This document shows, piece by piece, positions 39,993 through 49,379 of a DNA stretch of 64,000 bases. How positions within the stretch are numbered: the stretch's first letter is position 1; each line of letters opens with the position of its first letter. Under the pieces are notes generated by a model that saw nothing but the letters and a program-made list of their open reading frames with translations, searched no databases and was not told the DNA's origin. The position numbers and the translations under genes are program-made. Source of the DNA: Paraburkholderia sp. (GTDB lineage: Bacteria > Pseudomonadota > Gammaproteobacteria > Burkholderiales > Burkholderiaceae); the NCBI RefSeq assembly GCF_024281035.1, contig NZ_JAMXLH010000058.1, positions 53,098-117,097 of the forward strand, read 5' to 3'.

Positions 39993-41552
39993 ATGATCCA
40001 ACAATCCTTGCACGACCTCTTTTACGGCTTCTCAGTTGCGCTTCAAGGCACCAACTTGATGTGGTCGTTTTTCGGTGTCCTCGTGGGCAACATGGTTGGC
40101 GTGTTGCCGGGCATGGGGGCGCTTTCGGCGATATCCATCCTGCTGCCGCTCACCTATGTCATGCACCCTGTCCCGGCAATTCTGATGCTCGCCGGCATTT
40201 TCTACGGATCGCAATACGGTGGTGCGATCGGCGCGATTCTGCTCAACCTTCCCTCTCACCCTCCCCATGCGATTACCTGCCTCGACGGGTATCCCATGGC
40301 GAAGGCAGGCCGAGGCGGCGCGGCACTCGGCATCACGATGTTGAGTTCGTTCTTCGCGGCATCGTTCGGCATCGTCCTGATGATTTTCGCTTCGCCATTG
40401 CTCACGGCGATGGCATTCAAATTCGGCCCGCCGGAAATTTTCTCGGTCATGTTGCTGGGTCTTCTCGCGGGCTCGACGATGTCGAGAGGCTCCGCGCTGA
40501 AAGGCATTGCCATGACGCTTTTCGGCCTGCTTTGCGGCATGGTTGGCACCGACGTCAATACGGGCACGTTTCGCTTCACGTTCGGCCTGACCGACATGAA
40601 CGACGGACTGGAACTGGTCGCTATCGCCATGGGGCTTTTTGGCGTCGCCGACTTTCTTTGCAACGTCAACAGAATGCAGGTATCAAACAAGTCGCTCAAC
40701 GTGCGCTTCAAGGATATGCGCCCGACGCGCGAAGAACTCAAAGCCACATTCTGGCCAATGACGCGCGGCACGGCCGTGGGTGCGCTGTTCGGCGCCATGC
40801 CGGGAACCGGCCCGACGATCACGACCTTCGTGGCCTACGCGCTTGAGCGCAAGCTCTCCAGAAATCCGCAGGCATTCGGAACGGGGGTGATTGCCGGCGT
40901 CGCGGCGCCCGAAGCGTCATCGCACTCGAAAACGCAAGTCGACTTCATCCCGACGATGAGCCTCGGCATCCCAGGCGACCCCGTCATGGCGTTAATTCTG
41001 GGCGCGCTCATTATTCAGGGCATTACACCCGGCCCACAGTTGATCTCTGAGCACCCCGATATCTTCTGGGGACTCATTGCGAGTTTCTGGATCGGGAATA
41101 TTCTGCTCGTTCTGCTGAATGTGCCGATGATAGGCGTGTGGATCAAATTGCTAAGGCTGCCGTACCGCTATCTCTTTCCTTCCGCGATGTTCTTTATTGC
41201 GGTCGGCGTGTTCAGCACCCAGAACAGCCTTTTCGAAGTGTGGCAGGTGCTCGCGTTTGGTCTCCTCGGTACCGTCTTCAATTACCTTGGTTTCTCGGTC
41301 GCGCCCATCCTGCTCGGGTTCGTCCTCGGGCCGATGATCGAAGAAAACTTTCGCCGCGCACTGCTCATTTCGCACGGGAATATATCGATTTTTATCAGTC
41401 ACCCCATCAGTTGCGGATTTCTCATCGCATCGCTATTGCTTCTGATATTCGTCACGCTGTCCGCACAACGAAACCGCCGTCGCGCGAACAAAACGGAACG
41501 CATGCACGAGGGCGGATCACGCGTCGAAATGCCGCGGACAAGCAGCGATTGA
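39993..41552 (+). CDS. Tripartite tricarboxylate transporter large membrane subunit, TctA family
   Basis: LVGNMVGVLPGMGALSAISILLPLTYVMHPVPAILMLAGIFYGSQYGGAIGAILLNLPSHP...GAMPGTGPTITTFVAYALERK. Confidence 0.92.
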   Translation: MIQQSLHDLFYGFSVALQGTNLMWSFFGVLVGNMVGVLPGMGALSAISILLPLTYVMHPVPAILMLAGIFYGSQYGGAIGAILLNLPSHPPHAITCLDGYPMAKAGRGGAALGITMLSSFFAASFGIVLMIFASPLLTAMAFKFGPPEIFSVMLLGLLAGSTMSRGSALKGIAMTLFGLLCGMVGTDVNTGTFRFTFGLTDMNDGLELVAIAMGLFGVADFLCNVNRMQVSNKSLNVRFKDMRPTREELKATFWPMTRGTAVGALFGAMPGTGPTITTFVAYALERKLSRNPQAFGTGVIAGVAAPEASSHSKTQVDFIPTMSLGIPGDPVMALILGALIIQGITPGPQLISEHPDIFWGLIASFWIGNILLVLLNVPMIGVWIKLLRLPYRYLFPSAMFFIAVGVFSTQNSLFEVWQVLAFGLLGTVFNYLGFSVAPILLGFVLGPMIEENFRRALLISHGNISIFISHPISCGFLIASLLLLIFVTLSAQRNRRRANKTERMHEGGSRVEMPRTSSD

Positions 41553-41746
41553 ACGGATACGCAATAGAGGACTCAACGCGCCCCAATTTTCTCAAGCACT
41601 ACGGACGTGAGAAGCTCAAAACGACGCGCATGTAGCCATGCTCATGCGCGTCGATGCATCTGGCGCATAACCGTCCAATAATCTGTTGCATGCAGGCCAT
41701 ATCCGGCACCGTTCGATTACCTGATCGCCGCAACGCGCGTACAATT

Positions 41747-41772
41747 CGGGTTATTACCTAACTGATAACCCG
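41747..41772. repeat. Inverted repeat upstream of a small ORF
   Basis: CGGGTTAT-TACCTAACTG-ATAACCCG, perfect 8-bp arms. Confidence 0.55.
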
Positions 41773-41779
41773 GTTGCTC

Positions 41780-41944
41780 GTGAATACCCCGTCCTCGCCC
41801 GTTCGCACTTCCTCCGATATCTTCCAACGAATTCAACGCCAGATCACCGCTGCAGCACGGTGGATCCTCGAGTTGCACGACGACGTCAGCGATCTGAAGA
41901 CCGCTGTTGATCGACGCTCGAATCGACGCTCGATCGCGTGCTAA
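41780..41944 (+). CDS. Hypothetical small protein (54 aa)
   Basis: GTG-initiated VNTPSSPVRTSSDIFQRIQRQITAAARWILELHDDVSDLKTAVDRRSNRRSIAC*; no recognised family; terminator follows. Confidence 0.3.
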   Translation: MNTPSSPVRTSSDIFQRIQRQITAAARWILELHDDVSDLKTAVDRRSNRRSIAC

Positions 41945-42000
41945 CTTCGGTTGGGCTGCCGCGAGAGTGATGCGGCGTTGAAGATCAGACGATGAATTGA

Positions 42001-42036
42001 AAAGCCCGCCGCGATATTGTGAACCGGGCGGGCTTT
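42001..42036. terminator. Bidirectional-type hairpin terminator
   Basis: AAAGCCCGCC...GGCGGGCTTT perfect 10-bp stem with A-rich and T-rich ends. Confidence 0.7.
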
Positions 42037-42107
42037 AAGAACGATCAGATCAGGCTGGCATTTCTTTCATATCGGCCCAGCCGCCGGCCTCGCACCGGCG
42101 CTGCATT

Positions 42108-43108
42108 TCAATTCGCGCTGATATGGCTTGTGTTCACAACTTTTTGCCATTTCGCCGATTCAGTGGCAATCCTGCTCTCAAGTTGTTGAGGCGTGTCGCC
42201 CACTGCATCCATACCCAGCACGGCGAGGCGCTGGCGAGTATCGGGCTGGGCGAGAACCTTCACGGTGTCTTGCTGAATCTTCTGGATGACGTTCGCAGGC
42301 GTGCCAGCCGGCGCCACGAGTGCGAACCAGCCCGTTACATTGAATCCGGGCAGCCCGGCTTCCTCCACGGTCGGAATATCGGGCCATGCGCTTGAGCGAT
42401 GGTCACCGGTCACGGCAAGCACCTTGATCGTTTTGCCCTTCATGAACGGCAGCGCTGCCGCGATGTTGGGCAATACAACCTGTACGCGGTCCGCCATCAA
42501 ATCGTTCAGTGCAAGCACCTCGCCCTTATAGGGCACGTGAACCATGGGAATGCCCGCTGCACCCGCGAAGGCTGCATCGGCCATGTGGACCTGACTCCCG
42601 ATGCCGGCGGAACCAAAATTCAGCTTTGGATGTTGCGTTTTCCCGTATGCGATCAGCTCTTTCACATTCGAAATCGGCAGAGTCGGCGCCACCGCGACAA
42701 CCATCGGGTTGCTCGCAACCGTGGTGATATAGGTGAAGTCCTTGGCCGTGTACGGAAGTTTTTTATAAATGTACTGGTTGACGGTGAACATGCTCCCCGA
42801 TGCCAGCATCAACGTGTAACCGTCCGGCGCGGACTTCGCCTCGACCTCGGCGCCGATCATGCCGCCCGCACCGGGCCGATTGTCGATCACCACGGACTGC
42901 TTCCATAGCGTCCCCAATCCCTGGCCAATCGTGCGTGCCAGCACATCAGTCGAACCGCCCGCTGTAAAAGGTACGATGATCCGGATCGGCTGAGAAGGCC
43001 AGGCGTCTTCTGCATGAGCGACCGACTGCGCCTGAAAAACAGCGGAAAGTGCGGCAGCGAGCACGAGCCCGCGTCTGAGCGTGCGAATGATATGGGAGGG
43101 CATTGCAT
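42108..43108 (-). CDS. Bug/TctC-family tripartite tricarboxylate transporter substrate-binding protein
   Basis: WPSQPIRIIVPFTAGGSTDVLARTIGQGLGTLWKQSVVIDNRPGAGGMIGAEVEAKSAPDGYTLML. Start uncertain (43108 approximate; ORF extends to 43205). Confidence 0.9.
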
Positions 43109-43213
43109 TGTCTCCGTTTAAAATAATGTGGATCGGCACGGGCGAAATTCCAGCTCGGCAGAAATGCAGTTTTCGGAAATGCGCGTGCAATGCGGCATCC
43201 CTCATTTAGCGAT

Positions 43214-44932
43214 CTACTCGCAAAGAATCGTCTCGCCCGGCCGTACCCGGCTAAACGTTACCGGCTCCTGTTTGATCTGAACTTCTCCTTCACTTTTGCG
43301 AATCGTCGTATAAGCCGACCTCTCCAGATCGCCGGCCTCGGGAAAATCCTCGCGGAAATGGGCTCCCCGCGAATTCTCGCGGGATATTGCCGCCTCGGTG
43401 ATGATCTGGCTAACCGAAATCAGGTTTTTCAAGTTGAGCCAGTCGTGCCACTGTGCGTTGAATGCGCGCGCGCCATCCACGACACCCGTCAACATCAGGC
43501 GATCGTTGAGTTCTCCCAGGACGTTCCGCGCCCGCAAGAGTCCATCGTGGTCGCGAATGATGCCGACATGCGTCCACATGCATTTGTAGAGCGACTCCCG
43601 AATCTCTTCGAGGTCTTTTCCGCTTTTTGAAAACGGTGATTCTGCAACCTCGATTGCGCCTTCGATGGCAAACGAATCGGGTTCTCGAAACTGGCCTTCC
43701 GCTTTCACCCACCTCGCCATGTTGTCGCCGGCAATTCCGCCGAATACCGTGGAATTCGCCACGCCGTTGCCACCCAGACGATTCGCGCCGTGCACGCCAC
43801 CCGTATCTTCGCCTGCGGCGAAGAGGCCATCCAGTTCGGTGCTGCAGTCGGTGCGAAACACGACACCGCCCATCATGTAGTGCGCGGTCGGCACCACTTC
43901 GACGAGCCCGCCCGCGAGATCGAACCCGCAGTCCGCGCAACGTTCCACCATGCCCTTGAACTGCTTTCTGACCTTGTCGGGACCGAGGTGGCCCATCTGG
44001 ATGTAAACGCCGCCATTGGGCGAGGTTCGCCCCGCGCGCATTTCGGAATAAATGCCGCGCGAAACGATATCGCGCGTTGCGCGCTCGCCGCGCTTGTCGT
44101 ATTTGTCCATGAACCGCTCTTTCGAGCCATTCAATAGATGCCCGCCCGCACCACGCAGCCCTTCTTCGAGCACGGTGCCGGTCATGCGTGTGTGACTGCC
44201 GGCAAGCAGCCCCGTGGGGTGAAACTGCACCATTTCCATATCGCGAAGCGTGAGTCCCGCGCGCAGCGCCATCGCGAGTCCGTCGCAGCTTTTATCCCCG
44301 GACGGCGTATGAAACTTGTACATCGTCGGGCCGCCGCCCGTCGCTAGCAGCACCGCCCTCGCCTGCACGAACACGAACTTGCCCGTCCGCATATCGATCA
44401 TCAAGACGCCCGCAATATGCTTGCCATCGGCTGTCTTGATCAGCTCGATCGCCCTGTGCTCTTCCAGGCGATGAATACCGCGACTCCACACCTGCTCGGC
44501 TAACCGGTTGATAATCTCGATTCCGGTCAGGTCGCCCTTGTGGACCGTCCGGTCGAACGTCTGGCCCGCGAACGCTTTCTGATGAATCGATCCGTCCGGA
44601 TTACGGTCAAAAAAACAGCCAAGCTCGTTTTCAAGCTCGCGTACGCGCTCGACGGCCGTACTCACGAGCGCCCACGCGAGATCCTGGTTGGACAGCCATT
44701 TACTTCCTTCAATCGTGTCCATGAAGTGACGTTCGACCGAATCGCCGGGAGCCAGCGCGACGTTATAGCCGCCCTGTACCATGCGCGTGCAGCCACATTT
44801 CCCCAGCAGCCCTTTCACTGCAACGGTGATCGAAAGATCCGGCGCCTGCTTGTGCGCGTGAAGCGCGGCAAACAGACCGGCGCCACCCGATCCGAGAATC
44901 AGGATATCCGTCTTGACGCGCCCAATATTCAT
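43214..44932 (-). CDS. Fumarate reductase/succinate dehydrogenase-like flavoprotein subunit
   Basis: MNIGRVKTDILILGSGGAGLFAALHAHK (FAD dinucleotide fold), QFHPTG, RDIVSRGIYSEM, HYMMGGVVF, GGVHGANRLGGNGVANSTVFG. Flavinylation His position is Cys. Confidence 0.88.
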   Translation of the reverse strand: MNIGRVKTDILILGSGGAGLFAALHAHKQAPDLSITVAVKGLLGKCGCTRMVQGGYNVALAPGDSVERHFMDTIEGSKWLSNQDLAWALVSTAVERVRELENELGCFFDRNPDGSIHQKAFAGQTFDRTVHKGDLTGIEIINRLAEQVWSRGIHRLEEHRAIELIKTADGKHIAGVLMIDMRTGKFVFVQARAVLLATGGGPTMYKFHTPSGDKSCDGLAMALRAGLTLRDMEMVQFHPTGLLAGSHTRMTGTVLEEGLRGAGGHLLNGSKERFMDKYDKRGERATRDIVSRGIYSEMRAGRTSPNGGVYIQMGHLGPDKVRKQFKGMVERCADCGFDLAGGLVEVVPTAHYMMGGVVFRTDCSTELDGLFAAGEDTGGVHGANRLGGNGVANSTVFGGIAGDNMARWVKAEGQFREPDSFAIEGAIEVAESPFSKSGKDLEEIRESLYKCMWTHVGIIRDHDGLLRARNVLGELNDRLMLTGVVDGARAFNAQWHDWLNLKNLISVSQIITEAAISRENSRGAHFREDFPEAGDLERSAYTTIRKSEGEVQIKQEPVTFSRVRPGETILCE

Positions 44933-45543
44933 CTTGTTTGCACTCCCATACTTTTCAGAACATCGTCGCGCCGCGAGGCTGTGTCGCTCTTGACTTCGTC
45001 GTACAGGCTGCCACCGCAACTGTCCATAGCCACTAGCAGCGGACCGAAGCCCTTGATCCTGAATTTCCATAGCGACTCGGGATTGAGGTCGTCGAGATCG
45101 ACGGCTTCGATTTTCTCGATCCAGGTCGTTTCGAGCGCAGCCGTTCCGCCGATGATCGCCAGATATGCGCCGCCCAGATCCTGAAACGCCGCCTTCGATG
45201 CTTCGCGCAAGCCGCCCTTTCCAACGATCATGCGCACGCCATACTGTTCCATCAGCGGCCGCGTGAAGCGCTCCATGCGGTCCGATGTGGTTGTGCCAAT
45301 GCAGACCGGTTGATATCCCGCCGGGAATTCGTCGCTCGGCGCGACCTTGCGCACGTTGGGCGCCGTGTGAATGACCGCGTGCCCCCGAAGGTCGAATTCC
45401 GTCGTGCGCCCCTTGTCGAACAGATGAATCTGCGTCGCATCGCGGATACCGAAAAGCGTTTGATGCAATGTCACCGTATCGTTCACCCGCAGCTTGCGGA
45501 TCTGCGACTCGTCGACAGGTGTGAAAAGGTCATAGTGAGCCAT
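44929..45543 (-). CDS. Class I fumarate hydratase / L-tartrate dehydratase beta subunit
   Basis: MAHYDLFTPVDESQIRKLRVNDTVTLHQTLFGIRDATQIHLFD...GPTTSDRME-like region GTTTSDRMERF...VGKGGLREASKAAFQDLGGAYLAIIGGTAAL. Confidence 0.88.
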   Translation of the reverse strand: MAHYDLFTPVDESQIRKLRVNDTVTLHQTLFGIRDATQIHLFDKGRTTEFDLRGHAVIHTAPNVRKVAPSDEFPAGYQPVCIGTTTSDRMERFTRPLMEQYGVRMIVGKGGLREASKAAFQDLGGAYLAIIGGTAALETTWIEKIEAVDLDDLNPESLWKFRIKGFGPLLVAMDSCGGSLYDEVKSDTASRRDDVLKSMGVQTR

Positions 45544-45544
45544 T

Positions 45545-46420
45545 TCAGAATCCGTAAGTGAGACCGTCTGTGGTAAGCCGAGCCTTCGCACGTCGCGCGG
45601 AATGACATTGCATGTTGACCGCGATGGGATTCATCGTGATGTGCGTCGACGCCAGTTCGATATGCACCGCAAACGCCGTGCTATCTCCGCCTAACCCTTG
45701 CGGTCCGACGCCGAGGCGATTCACCGCCTCAGTGAGTTCGCGTTCGAGGTCGGCGCCCGCAGCGTCCGTGCAGGTGGTGCCAAGCGCGCGCGTAGCGGCA
45801 CGCTTGGCCAGCGCAATCGACAGATCGGACGTGCCGCCAAGGCCGACGCCCACGATAGTCGGCGGACAAGTCTTGCCGCCGGCGGAGATAACGCAATCGA
45901 CGACAAACATCTTGATCGCATCAATGCCCTCGGCCGGAACGGCCATCTTCAGAAATGAATTGTTCTCCGAGCCGCTTCCTTTCGGCACCATCTCGATGGT
46001 CGCGGTCTCGTTTTCGTCGGTGAAGTCGACGTGAATAACCGGAACCTCGATGCCGCACGACGTGTGGTTGTTCTTGCGTGTAAGCGGATGCACGACAGAC
46101 GAACGCAGCGGGTGCTCCCTCGTGGCGCGCTCACACCCTTTGCGGATGGCGGCCTTCAACGCAAATCCGTCGAACTCGACATTCCGGCCAAGCACAACGT
46201 TGTAAATGGGGATGCCCGTATCCTGGCAAAGCAGGTTTTCCGTATTTTCCGCCACGCGAATATTGGTCCGCATCGTCTCCAGGACCCGCTGCGCTACCGG
46301 TGACGTTTCGGTAGCCGAAAGTCTTTCAATGCCGTCTTTCACGTCGGGCGGAAGCAACTTGAGGGCGCGAATATACAGCTCTTTCGAGGCTTCCTCGACG
46401 ACGTCAAGGTCTAGTTTCAT
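45545..46420 (-). CDS. Class I fumarate hydratase / L-tartrate dehydratase alpha subunit
   Basis: NTENLLCQDTGIPIYNVVLG...HPLTRKNNHTSCGIEVPVIHVDF...GKTCPPTIVGVGLGGTSDLSIALAKRAA; 4Fe-4S cysteines present. Confidence 0.88.
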   Translation of the reverse strand: MKLDLDVVEEASKELYIRALKLLPPDVKDGIERLSATETSPVAQRVLETMRTNIRVAENTENLLCQDTGIPIYNVVLGRNVEFDGFALKAAIRKGCERATREHPLRSSVVHPLTRKNNHTSCGIEVPVIHVDFTDENETATIEMVPKGSGSENNSFLKMAVPAEGIDAIKMFVVDCVISAGGKTCPPTIVGVGLGGTSDLSIALAKRAATRALGTTCTDAAGADLERELTEAVNRLGVGPQGLGGDSTAFAVHIELASTHITMNPIAVNMQCHSARRAKARLTTDGLTYGF

Positions 46421-46490
46421 GGCCGTCTCTTTCCGAATGGCAAAACAGATTGTGAGTTTATGGCGTAGCCTGAATTCCCAAGGTGCGGTC

Positions 46491-46844
46491 CTAATGGATG
46501 AGCGCCAGCAGGAACGCGAGGCCCGTGCACGTGCTCGCCCCCAAACCGAAGGCGAGCCAGTTTTTTCTCAAGCCCGTCCACGGGAGGAATTCGATCAGCA
46601 AAAGACGAATGCCCCCCATCATGTGAAGCGAGAGCAGCACCACGAGTCCCCATTCGGCAAACCGGAAAAGCGGTTGGTCGGTCAAACGTAGAAAGCCATC
46701 GAGAGAAGCCTCTCCGTGAATGGCGCGCCCGAGCGCCCAGAAGTGAACCGGCAGAAACAAAGCCAGTGCGAGACCGGAAAGACGATGCACAAGAAAGGCC
46801 CACCAGGCAGGATGAGTACGGGCGCGATAGTCGTTCTTTCGCAT
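46491..46844 (-). CDS. SdhD/FrdD-like membrane anchor
   Basis: TM protein HPAWWAFLVHRLSGLALALFLPVHFWALGRAI...LLSLHMMGGIRLLLIEFLPW; between fumarase and other Sdh-like subunits. Confidence 0.75.
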   Translation of the reverse strand: MRKNDYRARTHPAWWAFLVHRLSGLALALFLPVHFWALGRAIHGEASLDGFLRLTDQPLFRFAEWGLVVLLSLHMMGGIRLLLIEFLPWTGLRKNWLAFGLGASTCTGLAFLLALIH

Positions 46845-47191
46845 CACGAGAAGACTCCATAGACAGCCCGCAGGCCCATCAGTGCGAGGGCGGCGGAAAA
46901 AGCCAGGAAAACGGCATGCGCGGACCTTCCCCGCCAGTGCAACCATTCCTCCGCGATTCTGAGTAGCCCAACAGGCACATGTATCGCGCACGCAATCACG
47001 AAGACGGCATAAAAGGCGCCAAACGGCAGATTGCCGCGCGTGCGGCCGAGAATGGCCGATGCGCTCAAGCCGCTATGGACCGCGTAGATAATGACGCCCA
47101 GATGAACGAACACGCAGAGCGCGAGCACAGTCGCGCTCACGCGCTGCCAGTACCAGAGACGAGCCTGAGTGCGAAGAGACATGGCTTGCAT
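46844..47191 (-). CDS. SdhC/FrdC-like membrane anchor
   Basis: RTQARLWYWQRVSATVLALCVFVHLGVIIYAVHSGLSASAILGRTRGNLPFGAFYAVFVIACAIHVPVGLLRIAEEW. Confidence 0.75.
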   Translation of the reverse strand: MQAMSLRTQARLWYWQRVSATVLALCVFVHLGVIIYAVHSGLSASAILGRTRGNLPFGAFYAVFVIACAIHVPVGLLRIAEEWLHWRGRSAHAVFLAFSAALALMGLRAVYGVFS

Positions 47192-47907
47192 TACAGGCCT
47201 CCTTCGCGCGCGGCTTTTATCGTCATCCGCTTGAGGCCGGCAATACCTGCCGTCGGCGAAAGATGCTTGGGACAACGTTCGGCACACGCCCCCTGGGTGT
47301 GGCACGAGTGACAACCCGCATCGCCCGCGACCGCCCGCAGGCGTTCGAGCGTTTGCGTGTCGCGTTCGTCGTTGACGAGCGTCCATGCGCGGTTCAGCGC
47401 GGCGGGACCCAGATAGTCGGGGCGCCAGGTCACCACGTCGCATGAGGAATAACACACGCCGCAACCGATACACTCGATCCCCGCGTCGACCGCCTTGCGT
47501 TGGACGCTATCGGGACTCACCCTGGCGAAGTCATCCTGACGTGTACGGCTTCCCGAGAACTGCCCCTTTGCCTGGCTCCACTTGTCGAAGAACGGGCTCA
47601 TGTCGGTCACGAGATCCTTGATGACCGGGAGGTTCGACAGCGGGGCAATTTCCAGCTCGTTGTTCAGCGCGACTTTCGATACGTGCGTGCGACACGTCCA
47701 GCGCGCCTTGCCGTTGACGTTCATCGCACAGGATCCGCACATGCCCACGCGGCACGCGAACCGGTATGCAAGGTCGGGCTGGAGTTGCCGCTGAATGAAA
47801 GTCACGACGTCCAACACCGTCTGACTCGCGTAACGCGGTACGTCATAGGTCGTGAGCCCCTCGGTAGCGCTTCTCCAGACTTTTACTCGAAGTTTTTCGG
47901 TATCCAC
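47191..47907 (-). CDS. SdhB/FrdB-like iron-sulfur subunit
   Basis: 2Fe-2S CRVGMCGSC...C; CIGCGVCYSSCDVV; CHTQGACAERCPKHLSP. GTG start proposed at 47907 (ORF runs to 47958). Confidence 0.88.
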   Translation of the reverse strand: MDTEKLRVKVWRSATEGLTTYDVPRYASQTVLDVVTFIQRQLQPDLAYRFACRVGMCGSCAMNVNGKARWTCRTHVSKVALNNELEIAPLSNLPVIKDLVTDMSPFFDKWSQAKGQFSGSRTRQDDFARVSPDSVQRKAVDAGIECIGCGVCYSSCDVVTWRPDYLGPAALNRAWTLVNDERDTQTLERLRAVAGDAGCHSCHTQGACAERCPKHLSPTAGIAGLKRMTIKAAREGGL

Positions 47908-48021
47908 ATGGCCTCTCGAATAGCTGCTGAAACAGTACGATTGAACAGGTTGATACATCGATTGTTCAGCAATTCTTCAACAGGAAAAATCGAATAATTC
48001 TGGCGTTCAGGTAAAGTTTTC

Positions 48022-49296
48022 CTATGTCTCGGTGCGCACCCGCTCAAGCTTTAGTACGGTGGCCATCTGAGCGTTGTCGCGCTCTTTTTCGAGCCCCGAG
48101 ACAACGAGCGTGGCAACCGCATTCCCGATCATGTTCGTGACGGCCCGCACTTCGGAAATGAACCGGTCCACGCCGAGAATGAGCGCCGCGCCTTCAATTG
48201 GGATATGTTTGAACGCCGTGAGCGTGGCAAGCAGCGTGACGAATCCGGCGCCCGACACACCGGCCGCGCCTTTCGAGCTGATCATCGACAGCACCATCAG
48301 CGCGATCTGGTCTCCCCAGGACAGCGGCACGTTGTAGGCCTGGGCGATGAACATCGCACAGATGACCTGAGCGACACAGGTGCCGTCGAGATTGAAGGAG
48401 TAGCCCATCGGCATCACGATGCCGACAACCTGCTTCGGACACCCCATCCTTTCGAGCTTGCGGATCAATTGTGGGAATACGGATTCTGACGACGTCGTGG
48501 CGAGGACGAGAAGAATTTCCCCCTTCAAATGATTGAGTAATCGAAGCAGGCTAAAACCGCTCATGCGGCAAATGGTTCCCAGCACGACGACGAGAAAAAA
48601 GATCGTCGCCGCGTAGATCGTCACGAGCAGCATGCCGAGCGAATTCAACGCGGACAGCCCATATTTTCCGACCGCGAAGCCCATCGCCCCCAATGCGCCG
48701 AGTGGCGCGAGCTTCATGATGAAACCGACAATCTTGAACAGCACTTCCGACACCGACTCGAAGAACGTCAGGGCCGGCTGCCCCTTCTCGCCGACATAGG
48801 ACAATCCCACCGCGAACAGGCAGGCAATGACAACGATCTGAAGCATGTCGCCCGAGGCGAAGGGACTCAGGAAGCTCGAAGGAATGATGTTGAGAAGAAA
48901 CGCCGTGAGGCCGCCGCCGTGATGGATATCCGACTGATATTGCGCCAGCACATGAACGTCGACGTTGCCTGGCTGGATATTCATCCCGACACCCGGCCCG
49001 ATCAGGTTCACCATCAACATTCCGATGAGCAAGGCCAGCGTGGTCACCACCTCGAAATAGATGATGGTCTTGCCCGCGATGCGGCCCAACGTACGCATTT
49101 CGCCGATCTGCGAGGCGCCGCATACGATCGTGGTGAAGATCAACGGCGGCGTAATCATCTTGATCAGCCGGATGAACACGTCGGATAGCGGCTTCAGTGA
49201 TTGGGCGAACGCCGGAAAAAAGTGACCGGCGGCGACCCCGATCAGGATGGCAATCAGGACCTGAACATAAATGTGCTTGCAAAGGCAACGCAACAT
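48022..49296 (-). CDS. DctA-type dicarboxylate/amino acid:cation symporter (DAACS)
   Basis: HIYVQVLIAILIGVAAGHFFPAFAQSLKPLSDVFIRLIKMITPPLIFTTIVCG...GYSFNLDGTCV...SSKGAAGVSGAGFVTLLATL. Confidence 0.93.
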   Translation of the reverse strand: MLRCLCKHIYVQVLIAILIGVAAGHFFPAFAQSLKPLSDVFIRLIKMITPPLIFTTIVCGASQIGEMRTLGRIAGKTIIYFEVVTTLALLIGMLMVNLIGPGVGMNIQPGNVDVHVLAQYQSDIHHGGGLTAFLLNIIPSSFLSPFASGDMLQIVVIACLFAVGLSYVGEKGQPALTFFESVSEVLFKIVGFIMKLAPLGALGAMGFAVGKYGLSALNSLGMLLVTIYAATIFFLVVVLGTICRMSGFSLLRLLNHLKGEILLVLATTSSESVFPQLIRKLERMGCPKQVVGIVMPMGYSFNLDGTCVAQVICAMFIAQAYNVPLSWGDQIALMVLSMISSKGAAGVSGAGFVTLLATLTAFKHIPIEGAALILGVDRFISEVRAVTNMIGNAVATLVVSGLEKERDNAQMATVLKLERVRTET

Positions 49297-49379
49297 GGTG
49301 TCTCCCTATTCTCACCCCGCATCGCGTGCGTGCGACTTCGGTGAGTAAGCGGCTCCAGCAGGCTTTGCGACGAGATAGC

